Shown here piece after piece: positions 27,750-36,700 of a DNA stretch of 64,000 nt. The DNA comes from Plut-88900 sp965116945 (GTDB taxonomy: Bacteria; Chloroflexota; Dehalococcoidia; Plut-88900): contig OZ220734.1 of NCBI GenBank assembly GCA_965116945.1, positions 1,364,001-1,428,000 of the forward strand, given 5' to 3'. The notes under the pieces were generated by a model. It was not told the DNA's origin and made no database searches. It worked only from the letters and a program-made list of their open reading frames with translations. How positions within the stretch are numbered: position 1 is the first letter of the stretch; each line of letters starts with the position of its first letter. The translations under genes and the position numbers were made by a program.

Positions 27750-29888
27750 TTGCTAAACAGTCCACGAAAACTCCGATATAATCCCCAACAACTGGCTACA
27801 GGGATGCGCATGGTTTACAACGAAGGCAGAGCCCTTGAGCTACTTCGAATGGGATCAGGCATCCCAGACGCTCAGTTTCGCGAAAGTCAGTCGGAAGCCA
27901 TTCGCCACATCGTGGAGGGCGCGGGACGGTTGCTCGTCGTCCAAAAGACCGGGTGGGGCAAGAGCTTTGTGTACTTTATCGGAACCAGGATTTTGCGAGA
28001 CTCCGGATCGGGTCCAGCCTTACTGATATCTCCACTGATTTCCCTGATGAGGAACCAGATAGCAGCTGCGGAGCGTATGGGCGTCCACGCCGTCACGATC
28101 AATTCAGACAACACCGATGAATGGGAGGACGTAGAGGTCAGAATCCGAAATGACGAGGTAGACATTCTACTGATTTCCCCTGAGCGTCTCGCCAACGAAG
28201 GCTTCAGAGAAAGGGTGCTTGCGGACATAGCCGGACGACTCTCGCTATTGGTGGTTGATGAAGCCCATTGCATCTCGGACTGGGGACACGACTTCCGACC
28301 TGACTACAGACTGATAGAGAGAATGGCTACGACCCTACCCGAGAACCTCAGATTGCTTGCCACTACGGCCACGGCGAATGGTCGCGTCATGAACGACCTC
28401 GAAGAGACGCTCGGTCCGAATCTCCACGTCATGCGGGGGGATCTGAACCGACCTTCGCTCATCTTGCAGACCTTCAGGCTGCCTAGTCAGGCGGAGCGCT
28501 TGGCATGGATTGCTGAGCGATTGGAAGAAATCCCTGGCAGTGGGATCATCTACACGCTGACTGTTCGCGATGCCAACCAAGTAGCCTCATGGCTCCAATT
28601 CCGCGGCCACGACGTTCACTCCTACACCGGCAGGTCGGAGGATAGAGCGGGGCTGGAGCAGACACTATTGGAGAATCGCGTCAAGGCACTTGTAGCGACT
28701 ACTGCGCTAGGCATGGGCTTCGACAAACCTGATCTTGCCTTCGTGATCCACTATCAGACACCAGACTCCGTGATTGCTTATTATCAGCAGGTTGGGCGTG
28801 CAGGTAGAGGCCTCGATTCCGCCTATGGAGTACTTCTAAGTGGCACTGAGGATACTGACATCACTGATTACTTCATCCACAGTGCCTTTCCAACAGAAGA
28901 CGAAGTAGATTTAGTTTTGGGAGCTTTAGAAGATGAACCTGCCGGGCTCTCAGTTCCTCAACTCCTTAAGGCGGTCAACATCAGCCAGAGGCGAATTGAA
29001 CAAACCATCAAATTGCTTTCTCTCGAATCTCCCGCTCCAATCGCGAAGGTAGGTACAAAATGGCAACTTACGCCAACGAATCTTGGCGAAGAATTCTGGG
29101 AGCGTGCTCGACGGCTTACCGCCCTTCGTCTGGAAGAGCAGAGACAAATGCAGCAGTACGTTGAACTGACGACAGGCCACATGGAATTCCTCATTAGAGC
29201 ATTGGATGGATGTCCAGGAGCCACGGAGCGACCCAACTTGGCTCCGCTATCGGAATCCGTCAGTAAGGAAACAATCGAGGACGCGATCAGATTTCTGCGT
29301 CGAAGTAGCTTGGATATCCAACCGCGTAAGCGGTGGCCGGCCGGCGGCCTACCCAAGTATGGAGTTGGCGGTTCTATTCAGGAGGAGCATAGGGCCAACG
29401 CAGGTAAGGCTCTATGCATTTGGGGTGATGCTGGATGGGGCAGCTTAGTTCGGACGGGCAAGTACGAGCAGGGACGTTTCTCAGATGAGCTAGTTGAGGC
29501 CTCGGCGGCGTTGATTGAAAAATGGAGTCCCGATCCAAGGCCGACCTGGGTTACCTGTATTCCCTCTAACCGCCACCCCTCACTGGTGCCGGACTTTGCT
29601 AGACGACTGGCTAACACGCTAGGGTTGCCATTCTCAGCTAGCCTCATCAGGACGGAGGAACGGCCGGAACAAAAGGAGATGGCCAACAGTGCACAGCAGG
29701 CCCTTAACGTAGACGGATCACTCGATGTTGTCGAGAGTGGGTTGTTCCATGGATCGGTCCTGCTAGTGGACGATATGGTGGACTCGCGTTGGACATTCAC
29801 GGTAGCTTCCTGGCTTCTGAGAAATCGAGGTTGCCAAGAAGTGTGGCTCTTCGCTCTTGCAGACACCGGAACAGGTCAAGGCCAATGA
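27750..29888 (+). CDS. RecQ-family helicase fused to a phosphoribosyltransferase domain
   Basis: A 712-residue fusion. RecQ helicase motifs: QFRESQSEAI (motif 0), Walker A KTGWGKS (66-72), VVDEAHCISDWGHDFRPDY (about 168-186), ATTATA, TALGMGFDKPDLAFVIHY and QQVGRAGRG. Instead of a zinc-binding RQC plus HRDC tail, residues about 560-712 form a type I phosphoribosyltransferase-like domain with the PRPP-loop signature VLLVDDMVDSRWT (about 670-682). The fusion is intact in one frame. The start may be TTG 27750 or, more likely, ATG 27804 or 27810 (AGGGA just upstream). The stop overlaps the DprA-like start (ATGA). PRTase plus DprA recalls the ShosTA toxin-antitoxin/defence pair; the added helicase suggests a DNA-sensing variant. 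Confidence 0.85.
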   Translation: MLNSPRKLRYNPQQLATGMRMVYNEGRALELLRMGSGIPDAQFRESQSEAIRHIVEGAGRLLVVQKTGWGKSFVYFIGTRILRDSGSGPALLISPLISLMRNQIAAAERMGVHAVTINSDNTDEWEDVEVRIRNDEVDILLISPERLANEGFRERVLADIAGRLSLLVVDEAHCISDWGHDFRPDYRLIERMATTLPENLRLLATTATANGRVMNDLEETLGPNLHVMRGDLNRPSLILQTFRLPSQAERLAWIAERLEEIPGSGIIYTLTVRDANQVASWLQFRGHDVHSYTGRSEDRAGLEQTLLENRVKALVATTALGMGFDKPDLAFVIHYQTPDSVIAYYQQVGRAGRGLDSAYGVLLSGTEDTDITDYFIHSAFPTEDEVDLVLGALEDEPAGLSVPQLLKAVNISQRRIEQTIKLLSLESPAPIAKVGTKWQLTPTNLGEEFWERARRLTALRLEEQRQMQQYVELTTGHMEFLIRALDGCPGATERPNLAPLSESVSKETIEDAIRFLRRSSLDIQPRKRWPAGGLPKYGVGGSIQEEHRANAGKALCIWGDAGWGSLVRTGKYEQGRFSDELVEASAALIEKWSPDPRPTWVTCIPSNRHPSLVPDFARRLANTLGLPFSASLIRTEERPEQKEMANSAQQALNVDGSLDVVESGLFHGSVLLVDDMVDSRWTFTVASWLLRNRGCQEVWLFALADTGTGQGQ

Positions 29889-31165
29889 GCAAATCATTAT
29901 CACCAGAGGCAGAGGTAACCCTACTTCTAACCGCCCCCTTAACGATGGTAGGTCGAAAACAAGGGCGTGAGGATTTCCCGCGCCTTTTGACATTTGCCGA
30001 ATATGGGAAGCTCGCACGCCGCCTTCAGGATTGTGGAAGACATCTTGTCGATCTGTTAGGGCCAGAGGGTGGAGAGTTACTAGAGGAGTGTCAGATAGGG
30101 CTCGAGCATACACGGGTTCACAAACTGTTGCGACGTGGCTTTCAACTCTCTCAAGCCGTGGAACATTGGGCAGCTCGAGCCATCTGGGTGATCAGCCATG
30201 CAGACGCCGACTATCCGTCGAGGATCAAACAGAGACTGGGAGGCGCCGCACCCCCAGTTATATACGGCTGCGGTGACCGGCATCTGCTTGAGCGTGGTGG
30301 CCTGGCGGTGGTTGGCTCGCGGCATGTGAGCGAGGGGCTGATTGAGTACGCTGAAGGGATAGGCCGAATCGCGGCGACAGCCGACAGCAGTATAGTCTCT
30401 GGAGGTGCACGAGGAGTAGATCAAGCGGCTATGCGCGGTGCGCTGAATAGAGGAGGAGCCGCCGTTGGTGTGTTGGCTGATGGGTTAGAGAAGTCTGTTA
30501 TGCGGCGCGAGAATCGTGGTGTCCTGATGGATGACCGCCTGACCCTAATCTCTCCATATGATCCGCAGGCTGGTTTCTCAGTAGGCAATGCCATGAGTCG
30601 CAACAAGGTAGTCTACGCTCTGGCGGATGCCGGATTGGTGGTTGATGCGGCATACAACAAGGGTGGGACTTGGGCAGGTGCCGTTGAGCAATTGGAGAAG
30701 CTACGCCTGGTACCAGTTTATGTTCGCACCGACGGCGATAGGAGTAAGGGATTAGAAGGGCTACTACAGAGGGGCGCAAGATCGTGGCCGAATCCTCAAG
30801 ATCCCGCAGACTTCAGGCTAACCTTATCAGACAGTCGTGGAAGCTCAGAAGTGGAGGCCCTATGGAAGAGGGCTTTCCAAACTGAGGTGGTAGGCATGCG
30901 CGGATCCGGCAACGACATTGCACAGCCGTTGTTGCAACCTGCACTCATTGAGAGTGATGATACGGAAGGATTGTCACCTGCCGAAGCTCTCTTTAGGAGA
31001 GTAGAGGAATTGCTGAGGTCGATCGATACGCCCACTACCGAATCAGCCGTGGCAGCATTCCTTCAAGTCTCAACTAGCCAGGCAAGGAAATGGCTGGAGC
31101 GTTTAGTTCTAGAGGGTAAGTACAAGCGATCCATTCGGCCTGTTCGCTACGGTCGTATTTCCTAG
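29885..31165 (+). CDS. DprA/Smf-like (SLOG) protein
   Basis: A 426-residue protein with a DprA-type Rossmann fold: LAVVGSRHVSEGLIEYAEGI (about 140-159), then IVSGGARGVDQAAMRGAL, and a later glycine-rich motif near GGTWAGAVEQL. A C-terminal winged-helix-like segment (about 370-420) follows. Canonical DprA loads RecA on incoming single-stranded DNA; island copies paired with PRTase proteins act as antitoxin-like partners (ShosA). Translation is coupled to the RecQ-PRTase gene by a 4-bp overlap, so the two should work together. The start is ATG 29885; the longer open frame upstream lies inside the recQ-like gene. Confidence 0.8.
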   Translation: MSKSLSPEAEVTLLLTAPLTMVGRKQGREDFPRLLTFAEYGKLARRLQDCGRHLVDLLGPEGGELLEECQIGLEHTRVHKLLRRGFQLSQAVEHWAARAIWVISHADADYPSRIKQRLGGAAPPVIYGCGDRHLLERGGLAVVGSRHVSEGLIEYAEGIGRIAATADSSIVSGGARGVDQAAMRGALNRGGAAVGVLADGLEKSVMRRENRGVLMDDRLTLISPYDPQAGFSVGNAMSRNKVVYALADAGLVVDAAYNKGGTWAGAVEQLEKLRLVPVYVRTDGDRSKGLEGLLQRGARSWPNPQDPADFRLTLSDSRGSSEVEALWKRAFQTEVVGMRGSGNDIAQPLLQPALIESDDTEGLSPAEALFRRVEELLRSIDTPTTESAVAAFLQVSTSQARKWLERLVLEGKYKRSIRPVRYGRIS

Positions 31166-31531
31166 GCTGAGTCGGCTCCGTTGGACGCAGAGCTGCTGTT
31201 GTTGAAAGTCAACAAGATTGGGGAAAGCCTGGACGATGGGGATGCACGTCGTAAAGAGCAACTTCCCAAGGATGCCTTCGACACCTATCGGCTCCTGCGT
31301 GCAACAGACACCGCCGAGTTGGCCTCGGAGTTCGGACTGCTGCAGTCGCACGAGATTTCGAGCCGTGTGACCTCCGGGGCGTTGTTGACGTTCGAGAGCC
31401 TGTTCAAATCCCGGTCCGGCATGGGCACAAGCCTACTGGTCAGGTCGGTGGGCGCTCTTGAGGACCCCGCTTTCATCATCGAGTCGAGTGTCGCTCTGAG
31501 CCAGGATCTGCTGGAGGCGGTCTCGGAATAG
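31166..31531 (+). pseudogene. 3' fragment of a nucleotidyltransferase-like (AbiEii-type) gene
   Basis: The frame directly following the DprA stop, in the same phase, encodes about 120 residues resembling the C-terminal part of AbiEii-type nucleotidyltransferase toxins: LLLLKVNKIGESLDD, then KDAFDTYRLLRATDTAEL and a Leu/Ala-rich tail. The N-terminal catalytic part (GS-x-DxD) is absent and the only start codon is a TTG without a ribosome site. It is best read as the remnant of a deleted toxin gene joined to the end of the DprA gene. Confidence 0.45.
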
Positions 31532-31573
31532 AAGAGAAGCTATTCTCCTGAGAGAAACGAGAAGAGAACTCAC

Positions 31574-32059
31574 ATGCCCATCACCTACGGAAAGAATCTA
31601 TACAAACTATGGGGACGCGAACGCCAGAGCGGCATGGTTCTGATGAAGGCATATACAACCCACACGGAGGTATCGGACGTGTTCCTGTCGTACCGGCACA
31701 CCGACGAAGCCACCGCATGGGAATTGGCCCGCTACCTGGATCAGTGAGACCTACGTGTTTTCATTGATGTCCACGACAACACACTCGCGCCGGGTCAGGG
31801 GGACCTGGACGACGCACTGATCACCGCCATCGACAACTCAAACACGATGATAATCGTCGTCTCGGACAGGACCCAGGGTTCATGGTGGGTGCCGTAGGAG
31901 GTTGGTGTCTCTACGCCCTCCGGCAAACCAAAGGCCCTGTACAAGCCTAAGGCAAGTGGTCCATTGCCGGATTACCTCGAGAGGCTAAAGAGGTTGTGGA
32001 ATTCGGCAGAGGCTGAGTCGTGGGTGACCGCCTTTCGCGGCGTCCGCTATACGGGCTAA
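31574..32059 (+). pseudogene. TIR-domain gene interrupted by two in-frame stop codons
   Basis: From ATG 31574 a single frame runs 161 codons to TAA 32057-32059 and reads as one TIR domain: VFLSYRHTDEATAWELARYL, then RVFIDVHDNTLAPG, ALITAIDNSNTMIIVVSDR and GSWWVP. It is broken by TGA at 31745-31747 and TAG at 31895-31897. The frame is otherwise intact, with no frameshift. The TAG stands where TIR proteins usually have Tyr in a W-x-P-Y-E-like motif. This looks like recent pseudogenisation of a TIR NADase or signalling protein; readthrough is less likely. Confidence 0.6.
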
Positions 32060-32135
32060 AGTCCAGTCTAAGATCGGTTCCCTTGAGGTAACCGAATTGC
32101 CGTACCATAGATAACAACACAATTCTACGAGGCGC

Positions 32136-32666
32136 ATGACAATGCCAAAGCTGGTCAACGTGAAGCTCGATCTGAAAGTGCCGGGCATCGGAGGTATCTC
32201 CGGAACGTGGGAACCGGACGGGACAGAAGTAAAAGCAGCCTGGGAGCTGTACGTGGAGATGGTAACCCGTACTCCACTCGGCGGCTTTTCATCCCAGGAT
32301 GGGTCCCCACGAGAAGCCTTGGACTCCATCTACTCGTTGTTCGACACCACGAGAGGCGTCTTGAAAAGGTATGGACCTGGAGTAGCTCGGCCAAGGAGCG
32401 GGCACGAACTGTCATTTGGATACTTCGCAGTGTCCATGCTCAATCTGGTGCTCCGTCCACTTCTCACCGAGTGGCACCCGAAGCTGCGCAACTGGGAACG
32501 TGGCAACCCACACCGGGACGACAGTGAATGGGAGAGATGCAGCGAATTCCTGGACGCGCTAGACGAAGTCAGAGGACAGCTTCGACAGTATGCTGATCTG
32601 TTCGCTGAAGTCGCGGAGGTGCCCGAACTGATGGCGGGTGGAGATGCCACGGCAACGACGACATAG
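32136..32666 (+). CDS. Small uncharacterised protein paired with a TIR-like gene
   Basis: About 174-176 residues with a W-rich start (GTWEPDGTEVKAAWELYVEM) and a mainly helical remainder (FGYFAVSMLNLVLRPLLTEW). No enzymatic motif, signal or clear membrane span. ATG 32142 (MPKLVNVKL) has GAGG 9 bases upstream and is preferred to ATG 32136. The 3' end overlaps the start of the TIR-like gene by about 23 bp, so the two are coupled. Similar small proteins seem to accompany TIR genes in other bacteria as far as I recall, which would make it a partner, inhibitor or effector, but no function is known. Confidence 0.6.
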   Translation: MTMPKLVNVKLDLKVPGIGGISGTWEPDGTEVKAAWELYVEMVTRTPLGGFSSQDGSPREALDSIYSLFDTTRGVLKRYGPGVARPRSGHELSFGYFAVSMLNLVLRPLLTEWHPKLRNWERGNPHRDDSEWERCSEFLDALDEVRGQLRQYADLFAEVAEVPELMAGGDATATTT

Positions 32667-33216
32667 GGTGTTCATCAGCTACCACCACCAGGAAGACCAG
32701 GAATACAAGGATCGATTCATCCGAATGATGAGCAACCACATCTTGGACAGATCGGTCAGCACCGGCGACATTATCGACCAGGACCTGCCCGTGGACGAGA
32801 TTAGAAGGCGAATCCGTGATGACTACATTGCCGACTCCACCGTCACGGTGGTCCTGATTGGCCGCTGCACTTGGCAGCGAAAGCACGTCGACTGGGAGAT
32901 CTCCGCGAGTCTGATTGATACTGATCACAACGACAGGTGCGGCCTGTTGGGAATCCGTCTTCCGACACATACGGACTTCAGCGAGGCTGATTACAACCCC
33001 CGTCTGATTCCCCCTCGACTCGCGTACAACTGCGAGGGCAACGACCCGTTTGCGGCTGTTTATCGCTGGTCAGGGAGTGACAACCAGATCAACCGTATTC
33101 GCCAGTGGATCGACGATGCGTTCTTAAGGCGAGGACGACAGCCCGACCCGGACAACAGCTACCGGTTGTTTGCACGCAATCGACAAACGGACTGTTCCCG
33201 CGGCTGGCAGAGCTAG
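32644..33216 (+). CDS. TIR-like (MTH538/ThsB-type) domain protein
   Basis: A 190-residue protein starting MPRQRRHRVFISYHHQEDQE. The first strand and loop (HRVFISYHH) are typical of the MTH538 TIR-like family used by Thoeris ThsB. Further motifs are STVTVVLIGRCTWQRKHVDWEI (with the W-x(5)-H-V-x-W-E-I pattern), CGLLGIRLP and a C-terminal Arg/Asn-rich tail. ThsB proteins make a cyclic ADP-ribose-type signal from NAD on phage infection; no ThsA/SIR2 partner is seen in this window. The start is ATG 32644 or GTG 32638. It is translationally coupled to the preceding small gene. Confidence 0.7.
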   Translation: MPRQRRHRVFISYHHQEDQEYKDRFIRMMSNHILDRSVSTGDIIDQDLPVDEIRRRIRDDYIADSTVTVVLIGRCTWQRKHVDWEISASLIDTDHNDRCGLLGIRLPTHTDFSEADYNPRLIPPRLAYNCEGNDPFAAVYRWSGSDNQINRIRQWIDDAFLRRGRQPDPDNSYRLFARNRQTDCSRGWQS

Positions 33217-33734
33217 ACCAGGACACTCGTCCTTTCCTAGACGATGGCTTGATGACACGGTTGAGGTTCAAGGGCTTGGGCTTGAGGCAGATGGTATGTA
33301 ACGGACAGAGGAATGAGGATCTCCCCCACGTCTAGACCGAATGAGGCGATCCCACTTGCGGAAATGCAGGTGAAGTTCAATATCGAATGAAGGCTTGTCT
33401 CGGCGCCGGGACGAGCAACCCAATGCTTGTAGCCTGATCCTTTGGTGTGACGCTACCGTTGAGGTCTTCTGCTGAACCATAAACAAACCTATTACGCAAA
33501 GAGTGGTGCTAGGCATCATCACCTAGTTCTTTGCTGCTTTTGCTACGAGAAAAGAAGCCAAATTAACGTCAATGGATTTATTCAAGAGCATGTTCAAAGG
33601 ACAGGCCGTTTCGTTTAGTACATTACTCAGAATCTAGCTGACAAAAACGGTGGAGAAGAAGCAGGCTGGAATAACAGTATCATTCGCTGTATTGTGAGCG
33701 AGCGCAAATCCTCGCCGGTCGTAAGGTGAAAGTT
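33217..33734. other. Intergenic region upstream of the type ISP gene
   Basis: About 520 bp with relatively A/T-rich patches near 33540-33700. No gene was recognised. It should hold the promoter of the large restriction-modification gene, but no convincing -35/-10 pair was fixed. Confidence 0.45.
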
Positions 33735-36700
33735 ATGCAAGCTGTTAACACACAAGAAATCATCTCAAATGCGCTCGACATCACGAACGAGATGAATCCT
33801 CAGGACACGGACGGCACGTGGCTTGAGGATCTGACGGTTCAAGTTGGTCCTTACATCAAAGAGTGGGACATCGACCAGTGCTACCCCTGGTCGGAATGGC
33901 CGGAGCGAGAAGACTACTACCCCAATAGCACAAAGCAGGACGTGGGAATTGACGCGGTAGCGACCCGTAGCGGCGATGGGGAATATGTCGCCATCCAGTG
34001 CAAGTCCCGACAGCTAGACACTGACGGTCAGGGCGACCCCATTCGCAAGACCGAAATCGACAAGTTCGCAAACACATCCTCAGGCTCGTTTTGGGCGGAA
34101 CGCTGGGTAGTCACCAACGGCGACAATCCCCTAAGCGACAACATAGTGCAAGCTGTTTCAGCTGACGAAAAGCCAATCAAACTGGTGAACCTCACCAACG
34201 ACCTGCGGCAAGAGCAAACAGTACCACCTGGAGAAGAATGTCCGCACTGCGCTCCTAAACCGGAAGGGGAACAGCGGCGGCAAACCAAGTCCTGTATGCA
34301 GGCCGAGGCCATCGCCGAGAGCATTCGCGTTCTCAGGGAACACGAGCAGTCCAATAGCGGCGGATCGCCCGTCGGCCAGGCTCGCGGCAAGATTATTTTG
34401 CCCTGTGGAACCGGCAAGACACGCATCTCTCTACGCATTATTGAGGAATTGACGCAGCCGGGCGAGTTGTCCATCGTCTTTTGCCCCTCTATCGCGCTAG
34501 TGGCACAAATCAGGCGCGAATACCTCCAGCACACAAACACCCGACTGCGAGCTCTTGCGGTATGTTCCGACGCAACTGCGGGTTATGACCCAAAGAAGGA
34601 AGGGACTCGCGACACCACCTCTGACCCGACCTTGGACAACAGCAACGTCAGCGCCTCTATAGTGAAGGGGAAGGTCACCACAGACCCGATAGAAATCGCC
34701 CACTGGATACGAGATGGCCGGGACGCCCAGCGTATCAACGTAATCTTCGGTACCTACCAAAGCGGCCGTCCTATCGCCGATGCCCTAAAGCAAGCCCAGG
34801 TCACCGTCCGGGTGCTGGTTGCGGACGAAGCCCACAGAACCGCTGGCCTGCGCCGCAAGAAGAGCACCAAGAGTGTTCTGCTCTCCCCTGACGAACAACG
34901 CGTCCGCGACTTCACCCTCTGCCATGATAACGATGCCATGCCCGCCACTTACCGTATCTATCAGACGGCCACTCCCCGAGTCTACAACACCTCTAGGGTC
35001 CGGATTGACCGCAACAGCGAATGGATAGTCCGGTCCATGGATGACGAGGAGGTTTTCGGTGTTGAGTTATACCGCAAGAGTTATGTGGAGGCCGTCAACA
35101 ATGGTTGGCTGGCCGATTACCGAATTATCGCTGTGGGTGTCAACGGTGCTGATATCTACGAAGTCGCCAATCGTCTCGCTCAGAACACTGAGAGCAAAGG
35201 GAAGAGCCGCCTTACCACACCTCACTTCCTACGCGGACTGGCCTTTGCTCTCGCCATGGGTGGTGCTACTCAGAGCGAAGACAATGGGAGTGTTCCCATC
35301 AAGTCGTGCATAGCCTTTATGAACACTGTTGACAAGTCCAAGAACATGGCGAAGGACCTCCAGGAGCCCTTCGTGCGAGAGTGGCTCGATCGCTGGATTC
35401 GTGAGCACTCTGGTGGCAGGACGGCTGCCAATTACTGCTTGGAGCACCTGGACGCTACCAGTAACGTATCCAAGCGGGAAAACGGCAAGCGTCGGCTTGC
35501 CAAGGCGACAGAGGCCCAACCTCATGGCATCTTGAATGTCGGAATTTTCGGAGAGGGCACCGATTCGCCCTCCCTTAGCGCTGTTGCTTTTCTTGAGCCG
35601 CGAAAAAGTCCCATCGATGTCATTCAAGCCGTGGGTCGCGCAATGCGCACGGCCCCAAATAAGTCAATCGGCTACATCATCTGTCCAATTGTATTTCCTC
35701 CGAACGCTGATGCTGAGAGGTGGCTTAGCAACAGCTCGCCTGAAGAGGGTTGGCAGGAGTTGGGGCAAATACTCCTTGCCTTGCGTGCCCACGACCAGCG
35801 CATTGAGGAGAACCTGGGGGGTCTCTTGCAACTATACACCCCCAAAGTTCCAGAAAAAGTGCATACATTCATAGCCATCGCAAGAGGCGATAGTAAACGC
35901 ATCCAGTACTGGTTGCATGAGGGTGCACCAGGGGATGCACAAGTGAATGTCGAAAACGTGCTCGGGGGAGCCAACCCACGCGTCAATAAATTTGTCCCCT
36001 TACCTGAATCGGAAATATTCGAATCGCCCCTGCCGGACCTAATGGACACCAATGAGTCAAAACAGTTCAAATTTATCGAGGAAGAGAAGGCGTCTTGGAT
36101 GGTTGGTGCTCCCACGCCGGCGGTAATCGTAACGGGTAAAGTGAACGAAGATGGCAGCTTGGATTTGCGCACGGACACGATCGTTAGGGATAAACCGGAT
36201 GCCCATGGCAATCCTGGCAGGTTGAACGTTCGTAAGACCAAAGCCCGGGCGAAGGAAATGATCAACAAGGGTAAGGGTAAACCCTTGCCGTCTCCTGAAG
36301 AAAGGGCAAAGAAGCGCGCAAATACCGAGCAGAAGGCAATCGAGCGCCAGTTGCGGCTGCTGAATGAGATGCAAGAATTTGGCGAAAGCATCCGTCTGAA
36401 CTTGCTCGAAAAATCTGGCTTGACCAGTGACCGCGTCCTCCGTGACCTGAACATTCTGGAAGACAGCATTAAGGAAGCAGCGTACCACCTTAACGCCGAC
36501 GAACTACGCCCGGCCCTAGACCGCCATTTCGGGCTGGACAACCTGAAGGAGAGCGACCTTAACAAGCAGGCCGACGGATGTACCATCGCGGCGCTGCTGA
36601 TGATGAACGCCGCAATGCTCCATCAGCGCATCGCCAACGGGCGCTGGCTCTCAGGTGTGAGCGATCTGGCAGTAGTCAAGAATGATGTGAACGTGGTACG

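Noticed and set aside
35672..36586. 304-codon minus-strand open frame opposite the type ISP gene
   Set aside because: Ser/Arg/Leu-rich composition typical of an antisense shadow; the plus-strand gene has clear domains across the region.
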